DNA of 64,000 nt, from assembly GCF_000424325.1 (NCBI RefSeq), contig NZ_AUJR01000010.1:52912-116911 (forward strand). Direction: 5' to 3'. The position numbers and the translations under genes are program-made. This DNA is from [Clostridium] clostridioforme AGR2157. Its GTDB lineage: Bacteria > Bacillota > Clostridia > Lachnospirales > Lachnospiraceae. Below, in pieces: positions 36,341 through 45,195 of the stretch. The notes under the pieces are model-generated. The model worked only from the letters and a program-made list of their open reading frames with translations, made no database searches and had not been told where the DNA came from. Position 1 is the stretch's first letter; each line of letters begins with the position of its first letter.

Positions 36341-36658
36341 ATGAAAACCTACGGCAAATCAAGACGTGTAAGGCGCGACAAATGGACCAACCGCATGGCC
36401 ATCATGGGTATTACCCTGGTAGTCATGTTTTTGGCTGTGGCAATCAATATAAAGGGTGCCGACCTTAAGAAATCGGACCTGGAATACAGTATCCGCGAAC
36501 AGAACCTGGAACAGCAGAAAGAAGAGGAAGAAAAGCGGACCGCTGGGCTGCAGGAATACAAGATTTACGTCAAGACCAAGCAGTATGCGGAGGAAGTGGC
36601 CAAGGAAAAGCTGGGGCTTGTGAATCCGGATGAGATTCTGCTGAAGCCTACTGAGTGA
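36341..36658 (+). CDS. divIC: Septum formation initiator DivIC/FtsB-type protein
   Basis: About 105 residues from the ATG at 36341, five bases after yabQ; a longer frame starting inside yabQ is open but lacks a better ribosome site. A basic N-terminus, one membrane helix (about 20-40), an extracytoplasmic coiled coil rich in Glu/Lys (about 45-80) and VKTKQYAEEVAKEKLGLVNPDEI match DivIC. It forms part of the FtsL-DivIB complex at the division site. Confidence 0.85.
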   Translation: MKTYGKSRRVRRDKWTNRMAIMGITLVVMFLAVAINIKGADLKKSDLEYSIREQNLEQQKEEEEKRTAGLQEYKIYVKTKQYAEEVAKEKLGLVNPDEILLKPTE

Positions 36659-36839
36659 TGAGAGGGCCGTTAGATGACCCAGGGCCCGTCTGGCAGGATA
36701 AGGCCGGCCGGGTGATGCCAAAGGCTGCCGGGTGATGGCGAAAACGGGCGAACGATTTTTAAAAATCCATGCATGATACGACATATATTTCCCTCCTGGT
36801 TGCGTATACTGAAAGTTACGCGGATTAGGAGGGATTTTT

Positions 36840-38258
36840 GTGTTTATCAGAGAGCGGGACGTAAAGGGAAGAACAGATGTAAATTATTATACGGCCAGGA
36901 GACTGGGGGATATGGCAGAGTCCTTAAACCAGCTGGCCAAGGCGTTTGACGACGGTATAGAGAAGAACGGACAGCTGACAAAGGACGATGGTCTGGCCGC
37001 CATGCAGGCCAGCGCTGCCCTGGTGTGCGAGAACTGCAGCAGGTGTAATCTGTATGCGGACAGCGAGAAGGAGGACAGCTATTACCTCTATTATCTTCTG
37101 CGGGCATTTGAGCAGAAGGGCCATATTGATTTTGAGGACATGCCCCAGATGTTCCAGAGCGGCTGCCGGAAAAAGGAGGATTATCTTGCCCAGCTGAACC
37201 GGAGCCTGGGAAGGGCTACCATGAATCTGTCCTGGAAGAACCGTTTCCTGGAGAGCAGGGACGCGGTCATATCCCAGTTCAGGGAGCTGTCGGTGATACT
37301 GGAGGAATTTTCCCGCCAGATTGACCGTGCCAGGGATATTACGGATGAGTATGAATACATACTGAAAAAATATTTTAAGCGTTATCATGTTGCCCTGGGC
37401 AACCTGCTGTTACTGGAGTACGAGAACGGACAGAAGGAAGCCTTCCTCACGGTCAGGACCACCAACGGCCGCTGCATCACCTCCAAGGATGCGGCGCTAA
37501 TCATGGGGGAGGTAATGAATGGGACAAGGTGGAGCCCTGCCAAGGACAGCCGCAGCATTATCACCAAACAGTATGAAACCGTGCGTTTCCTGGAGGAGGG
37601 AGGGTACCGTATGCTCTATGGCGCCTCCAGGATTCCAAAAAAGGGAGAGAAGTATTCCGGGGATAATTATACCTTCTGCGAGAGTCCCGGAAACCAGGTG
37701 GTCATGAGCCTTTCCGACGGAATGGGAAGCGGGGAGGCAGCAGCCAGGGAGAGTAAGCAGGTGGTGGAACTGACGGAGCAGCTGCTGGAAACCGGATTTT
37801 CCCCAAGGGCCGCCCTTAAGCTGGTGAACACAGTGCTTTTGCTGGCAGGACCGGAACAGCATCCGGCCACCCTGGACCTTAGCTGCATCGACCTGCATAC
37901 CGGTGTACTGGAGGCCATGAAGCTGGGAGCGGTGCCAACCTTCATCATAGGGGAAGAGGGAGTGGAAATCATGGAAGCCGGGGAAGTGCCCATTGGAATA
38001 CTGAGTGGGGTGGAACCAGTGCTCATGTCCAGGAAGCTGTGGGAAGGGGACCGGATTGTCATGGTCAGCGACGGGGTGCTGGATGCGCTGCCGGGAGATG
38101 ATAAGGAGAAGGCCATGCAGCAGTATCTGGAGAGCGTGGAGGAGATGGGACCCCAGGAACTGGCGGACCAGGTGCTGGATTTTGCGGTGTCCTTTATTCC
38201 GGCTCCAAGGGATGATATGACAGTCCTGGCAGCCGGAATCTGGAAAAGACGTTCATAA
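36840..38258 (+). CDS. spoIIE: SpoIIE-type PP2C phosphatase without membrane domain
   Basis: 472 residues from a GTG with GGAGGG upstream. The middle region (about 20-185) with NCSRCNLYADSEKED and a long coiled-coil-like part matches the regulatory part of clostridial SpoIIE. The C-terminal PP2C domain has SLSDGMGSGEAA with the metal-binding Asp, VSDGVLDALPG and RDDMTVLAAGI. SpoIIE dephosphorylates SpoIIAA to free sigma-F in the forespore. The usual ten-helix N-terminal membrane domain is missing and no separate gene for it is seen upstream, where 180 non-coding bases lie. Confidence 0.88.
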   Translation: MFIRERDVKGRTDVNYYTARRLGDMAESLNQLAKAFDDGIEKNGQLTKDDGLAAMQASAALVCENCSRCNLYADSEKEDSYYLYYLLRAFEQKGHIDFEDMPQMFQSGCRKKEDYLAQLNRSLGRATMNLSWKNRFLESRDAVISQFRELSVILEEFSRQIDRARDITDEYEYILKKYFKRYHVALGNLLLLEYENGQKEAFLTVRTTNGRCITSKDAALIMGEVMNGTRWSPAKDSRSIITKQYETVRFLEEGGYRMLYGASRIPKKGEKYSGDNYTFCESPGNQVVMSLSDGMGSGEAAARESKQVVELTEQLLETGFSPRAALKLVNTVLLLAGPEQHPATLDLSCIDLHTGVLEAMKLGAVPTFIIGEEGVEIMEAGEVPIGILSGVEPVLMSRKLWEGDRIVMVSDGVLDALPGDDKEKAMQQYLESVEEMGPQELADQVLDFAVSFIPAPRDDMTVLAAGIWKRRS

Positions 38259-38348
38259 TTTACAATGACAGGCTTGCAAGGAGGGACGTTTGCGGGTATA
38301 TTATAAGAAATAGACAGAGATAAACAATATTGGACACAGGAGAGACAG

Positions 38349-39758
38349 GTGGAAGGGCTGGAGCACAGGGTCAGGGAGACCATGGAACAATATCATATGC
38401 TGGAGCCGGGTGACCGGGTCATTGCAGCAGTTTCAGGAGGGGCAGATTCCGTCTGCCTCTTAGCGTTGTTATGTGCGCTGAGGGAACCGCTAGAAATCAG
38501 GATCAGGGCACTCCATGTCCATCACGGGCTTAGGGGCGAGGAAGCTGACCGGGATGCGGATTTTGTCAGGTCATTGTGTGAAGGGCTTCATGTCCCCTGT
38601 CATATCCTAAAGGTAGATGTGCGCGGCTTGGCGGCTGAAAAGGGCATGTCTGAGGAGGAGGCGGGGCGTTTCCTGCGCTATGAGGCCTTGGAGAAGGAGG
38701 CTTCGGATTGGGAAAGTGAGGACAGGAGCGGACAGGATGGAGGTTCGGCTGACAGCAGCTTTCGCCCCGTGAAAATCGCGGTGGCCCACCACAGCGGGGA
38801 CCAGGTGGAGACCATTCTCCACAATCTGTTCCGGGGAAGCGGTCTTTCCGGAATGAAGGGTATCGTCTACCGGAGAGGCAGGATTATCCGGCCGCTGCTG
38901 GACGTGGACCGGGATTGCATCCTTAAGTGGCTGGCAGACCACGGCCTGTCCTATGTGCAGGATTCCACCAACGATACCCTTCACTACACGCGGAACAGGA
39001 TACGCAATCAGCTGCTGCCGGAGATTGAGCAGTATGTAAACAGGGGAGCTGCCGGCAATATCCTGCGCCTGGGGCGTCTGGCAGCACAGGCAGATGAGTA
39101 TCTTGATAACCGGGCAGCTGCCTGGATTAAGGCCCATGTAAGGAAAAACTCCGGGGCATACATCCCGGCTGAGGCGTTTCTGGGGGAACCCGAGATACTG
39201 CGGTCCTATGTGGTGATGTCGCTTCTTAAGGAGCTGGGGGGAGCCTCCAGGGACCTGGGGCTGGTTCATGTGAGCCAGGTCATGGAACTGGCCGGGCGGG
39301 CCGTTGGAAAAAAGGTGGATTTGCCCTACGGACTGGCAGCCATAAGGGAGTACGGGGGAATCTGGATGGGCAGGGGAGACCCGGCGGCAGAGGAAGAATG
39401 GGGCGGCCTGCCTATGGTGGACATGAAGGTTTTTTCTCGGAAAAAAGGGATGGAATTTCCTAAAAATGTGTATACGAAATGGTTTGACTGTGATAAAATA
39501 AAGGGTACGCCCGTGGTAAGAACCCGGCGTCCGGGGGATTATATCGTCCTGGCGGACAATAGCCACAAGGCGCTTAATCGTTTTATGATTGATGAGAAGA
39601 TTCCCAGACAGATGCGGGATAAGATACCCCTTTTGGCAGATGGCAGCCATGTGATGTGGATTATAGGCTACCGCATCAGCGAGTATTACAAGATAGGACC
39701 GGATACGGTCCGGGTGCTGCAGGCAGAGGCAGGCCAGACTGGAGAGAGAAAAGAATAG
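38349..39758 (+). CDS. tilS: tRNA(Ile)-lysidine synthase
   Basis: 469 residues from a GTG behind AGGAGA. The PP-loop ATP motif SGGADSVCLLALL is at about 28-40, and HHGLRGEEADRDADFV and AHHSGDQVETILHN are TilS signatures. The C-terminal part has the TilS C-domain with RTRRPGDYI and ALNRFMIDEKIPR. It changes C34 of tRNA-Ile(CAU) to lysidine and is essential. The tilS-hpt-ftsH order is conserved in Firmicutes. Confidence 0.95.
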   Translation: MEGLEHRVRETMEQYHMLEPGDRVIAAVSGGADSVCLLALLCALREPLEIRIRALHVHHGLRGEEADRDADFVRSLCEGLHVPCHILKVDVRGLAAEKGMSEEEAGRFLRYEALEKEASDWESEDRSGQDGGSADSSFRPVKIAVAHHSGDQVETILHNLFRGSGLSGMKGIVYRRGRIIRPLLDVDRDCILKWLADHGLSYVQDSTNDTLHYTRNRIRNQLLPEIEQYVNRGAAGNILRLGRLAAQADEYLDNRAAAWIKAHVRKNSGAYIPAEAFLGEPEILRSYVVMSLLKELGGASRDLGLVHVSQVMELAGRAVGKKVDLPYGLAAIREYGGIWMGRGDPAAEEEWGGLPMVDMKVFSRKKGMEFPKNVYTKWFDCDKIKGTPVVRTRRPGDYIVLADNSHKALNRFMIDEKIPRQMRDKIPLLADGSHVMWIIGYRISEYYKIGPDTVRVLQAEAGQTGERKE

Positions 39759-39778
39759 GTGAAACGGAGGATAAGGTA

Positions 39779-40312
39779 ATGGCTGACAGAATTCGTGTTT
39801 TATTGACGGAAGAGGAAGTTGATAAAAGAATTAACGAAGTAGCGGCAAAAATCAGCGAGGATTATGCAGGAAAGCAGGTCCACATGATATGCATATTAAA
39901 GGGCGGAGTATTCTTTACCTGCGAACTGGCAAAGAGGATGACGGTTCCGGTATCCCTGGACTTCATGTCCGTGTCCAGCTACGGCGGCGGCACTGTGTCC
40001 AGCGGCGTGGTCAGGATTGTGAAGGATCTGGATGAGTCTCTGGAAGGAAAGGACGTACTGATTGTGGAGGACATCATAGACTCTGGCCGTACGCTGGCAT
40101 ATCTGATTGAGGTGTTGAAGCAGAGAGGTCCAAAGAGCATCCATCTGTGCACGCTTCTTGATAAGCCGGAGCGCAGGGTGAAGAAGCAGGTGAAGGTGGA
40201 CTATACCTGCTTTACGATACCGGATGAATTTGTAGTGGGATATGGACTGGATTATGACCAGAAATACCGTAACCTGCCTTACATCGGAGTAGTAGAATTG
40301 GATGCAGAATAA
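39779..40312 (+). CDS. hpt: Hypoxanthine-guanine phosphoribosyltransferase
   Basis: 177 residues from the ATG at 39779 behind GGAGG; the open frame extends upstream into tilS but without support. The PRPP-binding motif is VLIVEDIIDSGRTLAYL. SVSSYGGGTVSSG forms the flexible loop and YVVGYGLDYDQKYRNLPYIG-like C-terminal sequence closes the site. It salvages hypoxanthine and guanine. Confidence 0.95.
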   Translation: MADRIRVLLTEEEVDKRINEVAAKISEDYAGKQVHMICILKGGVFFTCELAKRMTVPVSLDFMSVSSYGGGTVSSGVVRIVKDLDESLEGKDVLIVEDIIDSGRTLAYLIEVLKQRGPKSIHLCTLLDKPERRVKKQVKVDYTCFTIPDEFVVGYGLDYDQKYRNLPYIGVVELDAE

Positions 40313-40334
40313 GAAGGTCTAAGGAGGCAATTCG

Positions 40335-42149
40335 GTGAGACAGCAGCAGACATTTAGAGGATTTATATTCATACTCCTGATGCTGATCTTAATCGCCACC
40401 GCAGTGAGATTCCCTTACGCAAGGCAGGCGGATAAGGTCACAAATCAGGATTTTATCAAGATACTGGAGGATGGCCAGGCAGCAGACGTGAGCATCCACC
40501 AGAATCCGCAGACTCCCACCGGAGAGGTGGTACTGACCCTTTTGGACGGTCAGGTGAAGCGGCTTTATGTTTCGGATGTTAAGGACGCCCAAAAGCTTCT
40601 GGAAGCCCATGACATGGCTTATACGACCATGGATGTGCCCCAGGAGAACTATCTGGTGACCATCATCCTGCCCTTCATGCTGTCCATTGTGGTGGTGGTT
40701 ATCATCATCATGGTCATGAACCGGAGTGCTGGCGGCGGAGGTGCCAACGCCAGGATGATGAATTTTGGCAAGAGCCGGGCCAGGATGAGCCGGGACAGCA
40801 AGGTTAATTTTTCTAATGTAGCCGGCCTTGTGGAAGAAAAGGAAGAACTGGAAGAGGTGGTAGATTTCCTTAAGAATCCGCAGAAGTATACCAACGTGGG
40901 GGCCAGGATACCAAAGGGCCTTCTTCTGGTGGGCCCTCCAGGAACGGGTAAGACCCTGCTTGCCAAGGCAGTGGCCGGCGAGGCAGGAGTTCCGTTTTTC
41001 TCCATCTCAGGTTCTGATTTCGTGGAGATGTTCGTGGGCGTGGGCGCTTCACGTGTCCGGGATTTGTTCGAGGAGGCCAAGAAGAACTCTCCCTGTATCG
41101 TGTTTATCGATGAGATTGACGCGGTTGCCCGCCGCAGAGGTACAGGTATGGGCGGCGGCCACGATGAGAGGGAGCAGACATTGAACCAGCTGTTAGTTGA
41201 AATGGACGGCTTTGGCATCAATGAAGGCATTATCGTCATGGCTGCCACCAATCGTGTGGATATCCTGGACCCGGCCATTCTTCGTCCGGGACGTTTCGAC
41301 AGGAAGGTGGCAGTGGGACGTCCCGATGTGAAGGGACGCGAGGAAATCCTTAAGGTCCATTCCAAGGAAAAGCCCCTCAGCGAGGATGTGGATTTGCACA
41401 GGGTAGCACAGACTACGTCAGGCTTCACGGGAGCTGACCTGGAGAACCTGATGAATGAGGCGGCCATCATATCCGCCAGGGATAACCGCAGGTTCATCAA
41501 GCAGAGCGATATCGACCGGGCCTTCGTAAAGGTGGGAATCGGCGCGGAGAAGAGAAGCAAGGTAATATCCGAGAAGGATAAGAAGATAACGGCTTACCAT
41601 GAGGCAGGCCACGCCATCCTGTTCCATGTGCTTCCGGATGTGGGACCGGTGCACACCGTGTCCATCATCCCAACGGGAATCGGGGCAGCCGGCTACACCA
41701 TGCCCCTGCCTGAAAAGGATGAGATGTTCAACACCAAGGGCCGCATGATGCAGAATATCATGGTGGATTTGGGCGGCCGGATTGCGGAAGAGCTGATATT
41801 TGACGATATCACCACCGGCGCTTCCCAGGATATCAAGCAGGCCACCCAGATTGCCAGGGCCATGGTGACCCAGTACGGCATGTCTGAGAAGGTGGGAATG
41901 ATTCAGTACGGCGGTGACGAGAACGAGGTATTCATCGGACGGGACCTGGCCCATACCAAGTCCTACGGCAATGAGGTGGCTGACACCATTGACAGCGAGG
42001 TTAAGAGAATCATTGACGAGTGCTATCAGAAGGCAAAGGACATCATCAAACAATATGACTACGTCCTCCATGCCTGCGCCGATTTGCTGATTGAGAAAGA
42101 GAAAATCAGCCAGACTGAGTTTGAGGCGCTGTTTACACCGGCACAGTAG
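40335..42149 (+). CDS. ftsH: ATP-dependent zinc metalloprotease FtsH
   Basis: 604 residues from a GTG behind GGAGGC. Two membrane helices (about 9-27 and 107-128) flank a small outside domain. The AAA domain has Walker A GPPGTGKT, Walker [11 protein letters not shown] and the second region of homology around [19 protein letters not shown]. The zinc site is HEAGH with a distal Asp later. It degrades membrane and unstable cytosolic proteins. Confidence 0.96.
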   Translation: MRQQQTFRGFIFILLMLILIATAVRFPYARQADKVTNQDFIKILEDGQAADVSIHQNPQTPTGEVVLTLLDGQVKRLYVSDVKDAQKLLEAHDMAYTTMDVPQENYLVTIILPFMLSIVVVVIIIMVMNRSAGGGGANARMMNFGKSRARMSRDSKVNFSNVAGLVEEKEELEEVVDFLKNPQKYTNVGARIPKGLLLVGPPGTGKTLLAKAVAGEAGVPFFSISGSDFVEMFVGVGASRVRDLFEEAKKNSPCIVFIDEIDAVARRRGTGMGGGHDEREQTLNQLLVEMDGFGINEGIIVMAATNRVDILDPAILRPGRFDRKVAVGRPDVKGREEILKVHSKEKPLSEDVDLHRVAQTTSGFTGADLENLMNEAAIISARDNRRFIKQSDIDRAFVKVGIGAEKRSKVISEKDKKITAYHEAGHAILFHVLPDVGPVHTVSIIPTGIGAAGYTMPLPEKDEMFNTKGRMMQNIMVDLGGRIAEELIFDDITTGASQDIKQATQIARAMVTQYGMSEKVGMIQYGGDENEVFIGRDLAHTKSYGNEVADTIDSEVKRIIDECYQKAKDIIKQYDYVLHACADLLIEKEKISQTEFEALFTPAQ

Positions 42150-42197
42150 TATAATCAGTCCCTGTTTTTAGGGCTGTAATGAAGGAGAATAGCATCA

Positions 42198-42234
42198 GGC
42201 ATGGGAGGGAGCTGCAAAAGCCCCCTCCCATACC
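42198..42234 (+). other. GC-rich hairpin downstream of ftsH
   Basis: GGCATGGGAGGG (42198-42209) pairs with CCCTCCCATACC (42223-42234) save for one C/A mismatch. No T-run follows on the plus strand. A second small hairpin CCCGG/CCGGG lies at about 42253-42269. It may end or stabilise the ftsH transcript. The 254-base gap up to the amylase gene holds only these and the promoter below. Confidence 0.5.
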
Positions 42235-42325
42235 TATATTGCTCATAAAAGACCCGGTGCAAGTCCGGGAGAAAGACTAATAAACAGTGGCTTATGTTAT
42301 CAAGATTTTTCTGATATTATTTTTC

Positions 42326-42354
42326 TTGTATATTTGAGAAAATTCAGATACAAT
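42326..42354 (+). promoter_or_regulatory. Likely promoter of the GH13 gene
   Basis: TTGTAT (42326-42331) and TACAAT (42349-42354) are 17 bases apart. The start codon follows 50 bases later. Confidence 0.45.
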
Positions 42355-42403
42355 AAAGGAACAGGATTATAAGTATGAGCAAATTAGGAAAAGGATATAA
42401 AAC

Positions 42404-44530
42404 GTGGAAGATAATATAAAGGGACGTATTAACAGGGATGCCCTTTTTTCCTCTGAAACAGAGGATTACCGCATGCCAATGGAACCGGACGAAGATGACG
42501 ATGTGCTGCTTCGCATGCGGACAGCTAAGGGAAATGTGGAACATGTATATTATGTGGAGGATAAATCCGAGGTGGAAATGACCAAGGCTATGTCCGATGA
42601 TTTGTTTGATTATTATGAATATGAAATCACAGTAGGCACCGACCAGGTGCTTTATCACTTCAAGGTGGTATCCGAACAGGATGTCTGTCTTTATAACCGC
42701 CTGGGACCCACACAGGACGGACAGCCATGTTTTGATTTTAAGATTACACCGGGATTTCATACGCCGGAGTGGGCAAAGGGAGCGGTCATGTACCAGATTT
42801 TCGTGGACCGTTTCTGCAATGGAGATGAGACTAACGATGTGGAATCATATGAGTATGTCTATATCGGCCGCCCGGTACAGAAGGTAACGGAATGGGACCG
42901 GTACCCGGCCGCCATGGATGTGGGTTACTTCTACGGAGGCGACCTTCAGGGAATATGGGATAAGCTGGACTACATCAGGAGGCTTGGCGTGGAGGCCATA
43001 TATCTGAATCCGATATTTGTATCTCCCTCCAACCATAAGTATGACTGCCAGGATTATGAGCACATTGACCCACATTTTACAAAAATTGTAAAGGATGGGG
43101 GAGACCTGGTCAGGCCGGATGCCGTGGATAACAAGGAGGCTGACCGGTATGTGCTGCGCAGCGCGGGCAAGGAGAACCTGGATGCCAGCGATGCATTCTT
43201 TGCCTTGTTTGTGGAAGAAGTCCATAAACGGGGAATGCGGGTGATTCTGGACGGGGTGTTTAATCACTGCGGTTCCTTTAACAAGTGGCTGGATGCTGAG
43301 GGAATCTATGAGCATTCCGGGGATTATGAGGCAGGCGCCTATGAGAGCAAGGCCAGTCCGTATCACAGCTTTTTCCAGTTCCATGACGACAGCGATGAGG
43401 CCTGGCCTTATAACCGGACATACGACGGCTGGTGGGGACACGATACCCTGCCCAAGTTAAATTATGAGAATTCCGAAAAACTGGTGGAATATATACTGAA
43501 TGTGGCCAGAAAATGGGTTTCACCGCCCTATTCCATTGACGGCTGGCGCCTGGACGTGGCTGCCGATTTAGGACACACGGCAGAGTATAATCATGAATTC
43601 TGGCGCAGGTTCCGTCAGGCTGTGAAAGAGGCGAATCCGGAGACGCTGATTCTGGCGGAGCACTACGGGGACCCGGCTTCCTGGCTGGAGGGCGACCAGT
43701 GGGATTCCATCATGAATTACGACGCCTTCATGGAACCGGTCACATGGTTTCTGACCGGCATGGAGAAGCACAGCGACAGTTATAACGGAGGCATATGGGG
43801 AGATGGGGAGGCTTTCTTTAACACCATGGGATACCATATGAGCCGTATGCAGACCAACACGGTGCTGACGGCCATGAACCAGTTGTCCAACCATGACCAT
43901 TCCCGTTTCCTAACCAGGACCAACCAGATGGTAGGCCGTATCCAGACAGCAGGTCCGGAAAAGGCAGGACAGAACATAAAAACCTGTGTGTTTAGGGAAG
44001 CAGTGGTGATTCAGATGACCTGGCCGGGAGCCCCCACGCTTTATTATGGCGATGAGGCCGGAGTCTGCGGATGGACGGATCCGGACAGCAGGCGTACCTA
44101 TCCATGGGGGAAAGAGGACCTGGAGCTCATAGAGTTCCACCGCTATATGACCGGTATACACCGCAATATACCCGTATTCAGAAAGGGCGCGGTTAAGCCC
44201 CTCCTGGCCGGATACCAGAAGATTGCATACGGGCGCATGTATGGGAAGTATCAGGCTGTCGTGGTCATATCCAACAGCCCGGACAGCCAGACCATGGATA
44301 TTCCGGTATGGCAGCTGGGCGTCACCGACGATATGGTGTTAGGCAGGCCCATCCTGACCACCGAGACAGGATATAATGCAGGCGTTATGCTCTACCGTGT
44401 AAAGGACGGGACTCTGAAGCTGAACATGCCGCCTTACAGCGCAGCCGTGTTCGTATCACAGCCCGATGAATTTTATCCTGTGGTGGGGTCCAGGTTTGCG
44501 GATGACGCAGCGGCGGCTGTGGAGAAGTAG
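42404..44530 (+). CDS. Cytoplasmic GH13 alpha-amylase / neopullulanase-like enzyme
   Basis: 708 residues from a GTG, without signal peptide. An N-terminal beta domain (about 1-120, CBM34-like) is followed by the catalytic barrel. MYQIFVDRFCNGD opens it, the nucleophile Asp lies in IDGWRLDVAAD, the acid Glu in LILAEHYGD and the third Asp in LSNHDHSRF. Such N-domain-containing enzymes (neopullulanase, cyclomaltodextrinase) cut maltodextrins that have entered the cell. Its own promoter and terminator make it monocistronic. Exact specificity is not readable. Confidence 0.88.
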   Translation: MEDNIKGRINRDALFSSETEDYRMPMEPDEDDDVLLRMRTAKGNVEHVYYVEDKSEVEMTKAMSDDLFDYYEYEITVGTDQVLYHFKVVSEQDVCLYNRLGPTQDGQPCFDFKITPGFHTPEWAKGAVMYQIFVDRFCNGDETNDVESYEYVYIGRPVQKVTEWDRYPAAMDVGYFYGGDLQGIWDKLDYIRRLGVEAIYLNPIFVSPSNHKYDCQDYEHIDPHFTKIVKDGGDLVRPDAVDNKEADRYVLRSAGKENLDASDAFFALFVEEVHKRGMRVILDGVFNHCGSFNKWLDAEGIYEHSGDYEAGAYESKASPYHSFFQFHDDSDEAWPYNRTYDGWWGHDTLPKLNYENSEKLVEYILNVARKWVSPPYSIDGWRLDVAADLGHTAEYNHEFWRRFRQAVKEANPETLILAEHYGDPASWLEGDQWDSIMNYDAFMEPVTWFLTGMEKHSDSYNGGIWGDGEAFFNTMGYHMSRMQTNTVLTAMNQLSNHDHSRFLTRTNQMVGRIQTAGPEKAGQNIKTCVFREAVVIQMTWPGAPTLYYGDEAGVCGWTDPDSRRTYPWGKEDLELIEFHRYMTGIHRNIPVFRKGAVKPLLAGYQKIAYGRMYGKYQAVVVISNSPDSQTMDIPVWQLGVTDDMVLGRPILTTETGYNAGVMLYRVKDGTLKLNMPPYSAAVFVSQPDEFYPVVGSRFADDAAAAVEK

Positions 44531-44579
44531 GCAGGAAGCGTACAGACAGATGATGTAAGACAGATGGATTTTGAATAGG

Positions 44580-44638
44580 AAAGAGCACCTTCCGGAGGCG
44601 GGGATTTGTTCCGCGGGCGGGGAGGTGCTCTTTTTTTG
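44580..44638 (+). terminator. Rho-independent terminator after the GH13 gene
   Basis: AAGAGCACCTTCC and GGGAGGTGCTCTTTTTTT form the outer stem, with a GC-rich internal repeat between. The T-run is strong. Confidence 0.88.
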
Positions 44639-44742
44639 TGGCGGTAAGCCAAGAACGTTTCATAAAAATGTAAGCATGCAAAAATAGAGTCCTGTAAAAA
44701 CACTAAGAATTGTCAAATGCTTTTACAACACTCTATTTATAA

Positions 44743-44828
44743 TGCGGGTGGCCGGACTTGAACCGGCACGGTATCGCTACCGAGGGATTTTAAGTCCCTT
44801 GTGTCTGCCTATTCCACCACACCCGCAT
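44743..44828 (-). tRNA. tRNA-Leu (TAA anticodon)
   Basis: An 86-base cloverleaf with a long variable arm typical of tRNA-Leu, acceptor GCGGGTG/CACCCGC, anticodon loop CTTAAAA and T-arm GGTTCAAGTCC. CCA is not encoded. Confidence 0.95.
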
Positions 44829-44872
44829 AAGCACCCGCAGGTACCCTTTAACACGTGCCACTAGCACGCTAG

Positions 44873-44954
44873 TGGGCGAAGGTGGATTCGAACCACCGAA
44901 GCTATTAGCAGCAGATTTACAGTCTGTCCCCTTTGGCCACTCGGGAATTCGCCC
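44873..44954 (-). tRNA. tRNA-Tyr (GTA anticodon)
   Basis: An 82-base cloverleaf with a variable arm, acceptor GGGCGAA/TTCGCCC, anticodon loop CTGTAAA and T-arm GGTTCGAATCC. It lies just upstream of tRNA-Leu on the same strand, so both probably share one transcript. Confidence 0.95.
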
Positions 44955-45195
44955 GGATATTGCTTTGATAAGCAGTGATTATAATACCACAGACTCTGAA
45001 AAAAATCAAGTATTTTGTGAACATTTATCAGCCGTATTTGTCACGGGATTTGTTGGGCTTATTCTGCCTTGGGCTCAAGGGAAATTGCTGGCACATTGCT
45101 GGCAAAATCTCATTTTTATGGACGAATGAAGCCGGATATGTTATACTAACTAAGATAGGCGTATTCTGATTTTCGGATACGAATGGAGGCAGACT

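Noticed and set aside
38607..39650. A 347-codon open frame on the minus strand
   Set aside because: It is fully antisense to tilS, which has all family motifs. It is a GC-bias shadow.
40649..41560. A 303-codon minus-strand frame
   Set aside because: Antisense shadow of ftsH; low-complexity translation.
42250..42280. GGTGCAAGTCC, resembling part of a cobalamin riboswitch
   Set aside because: The other conserved blocks (B12 box, surrounding helices) are absent, and the downstream gene is an amylase. It is explained by a small hairpin.
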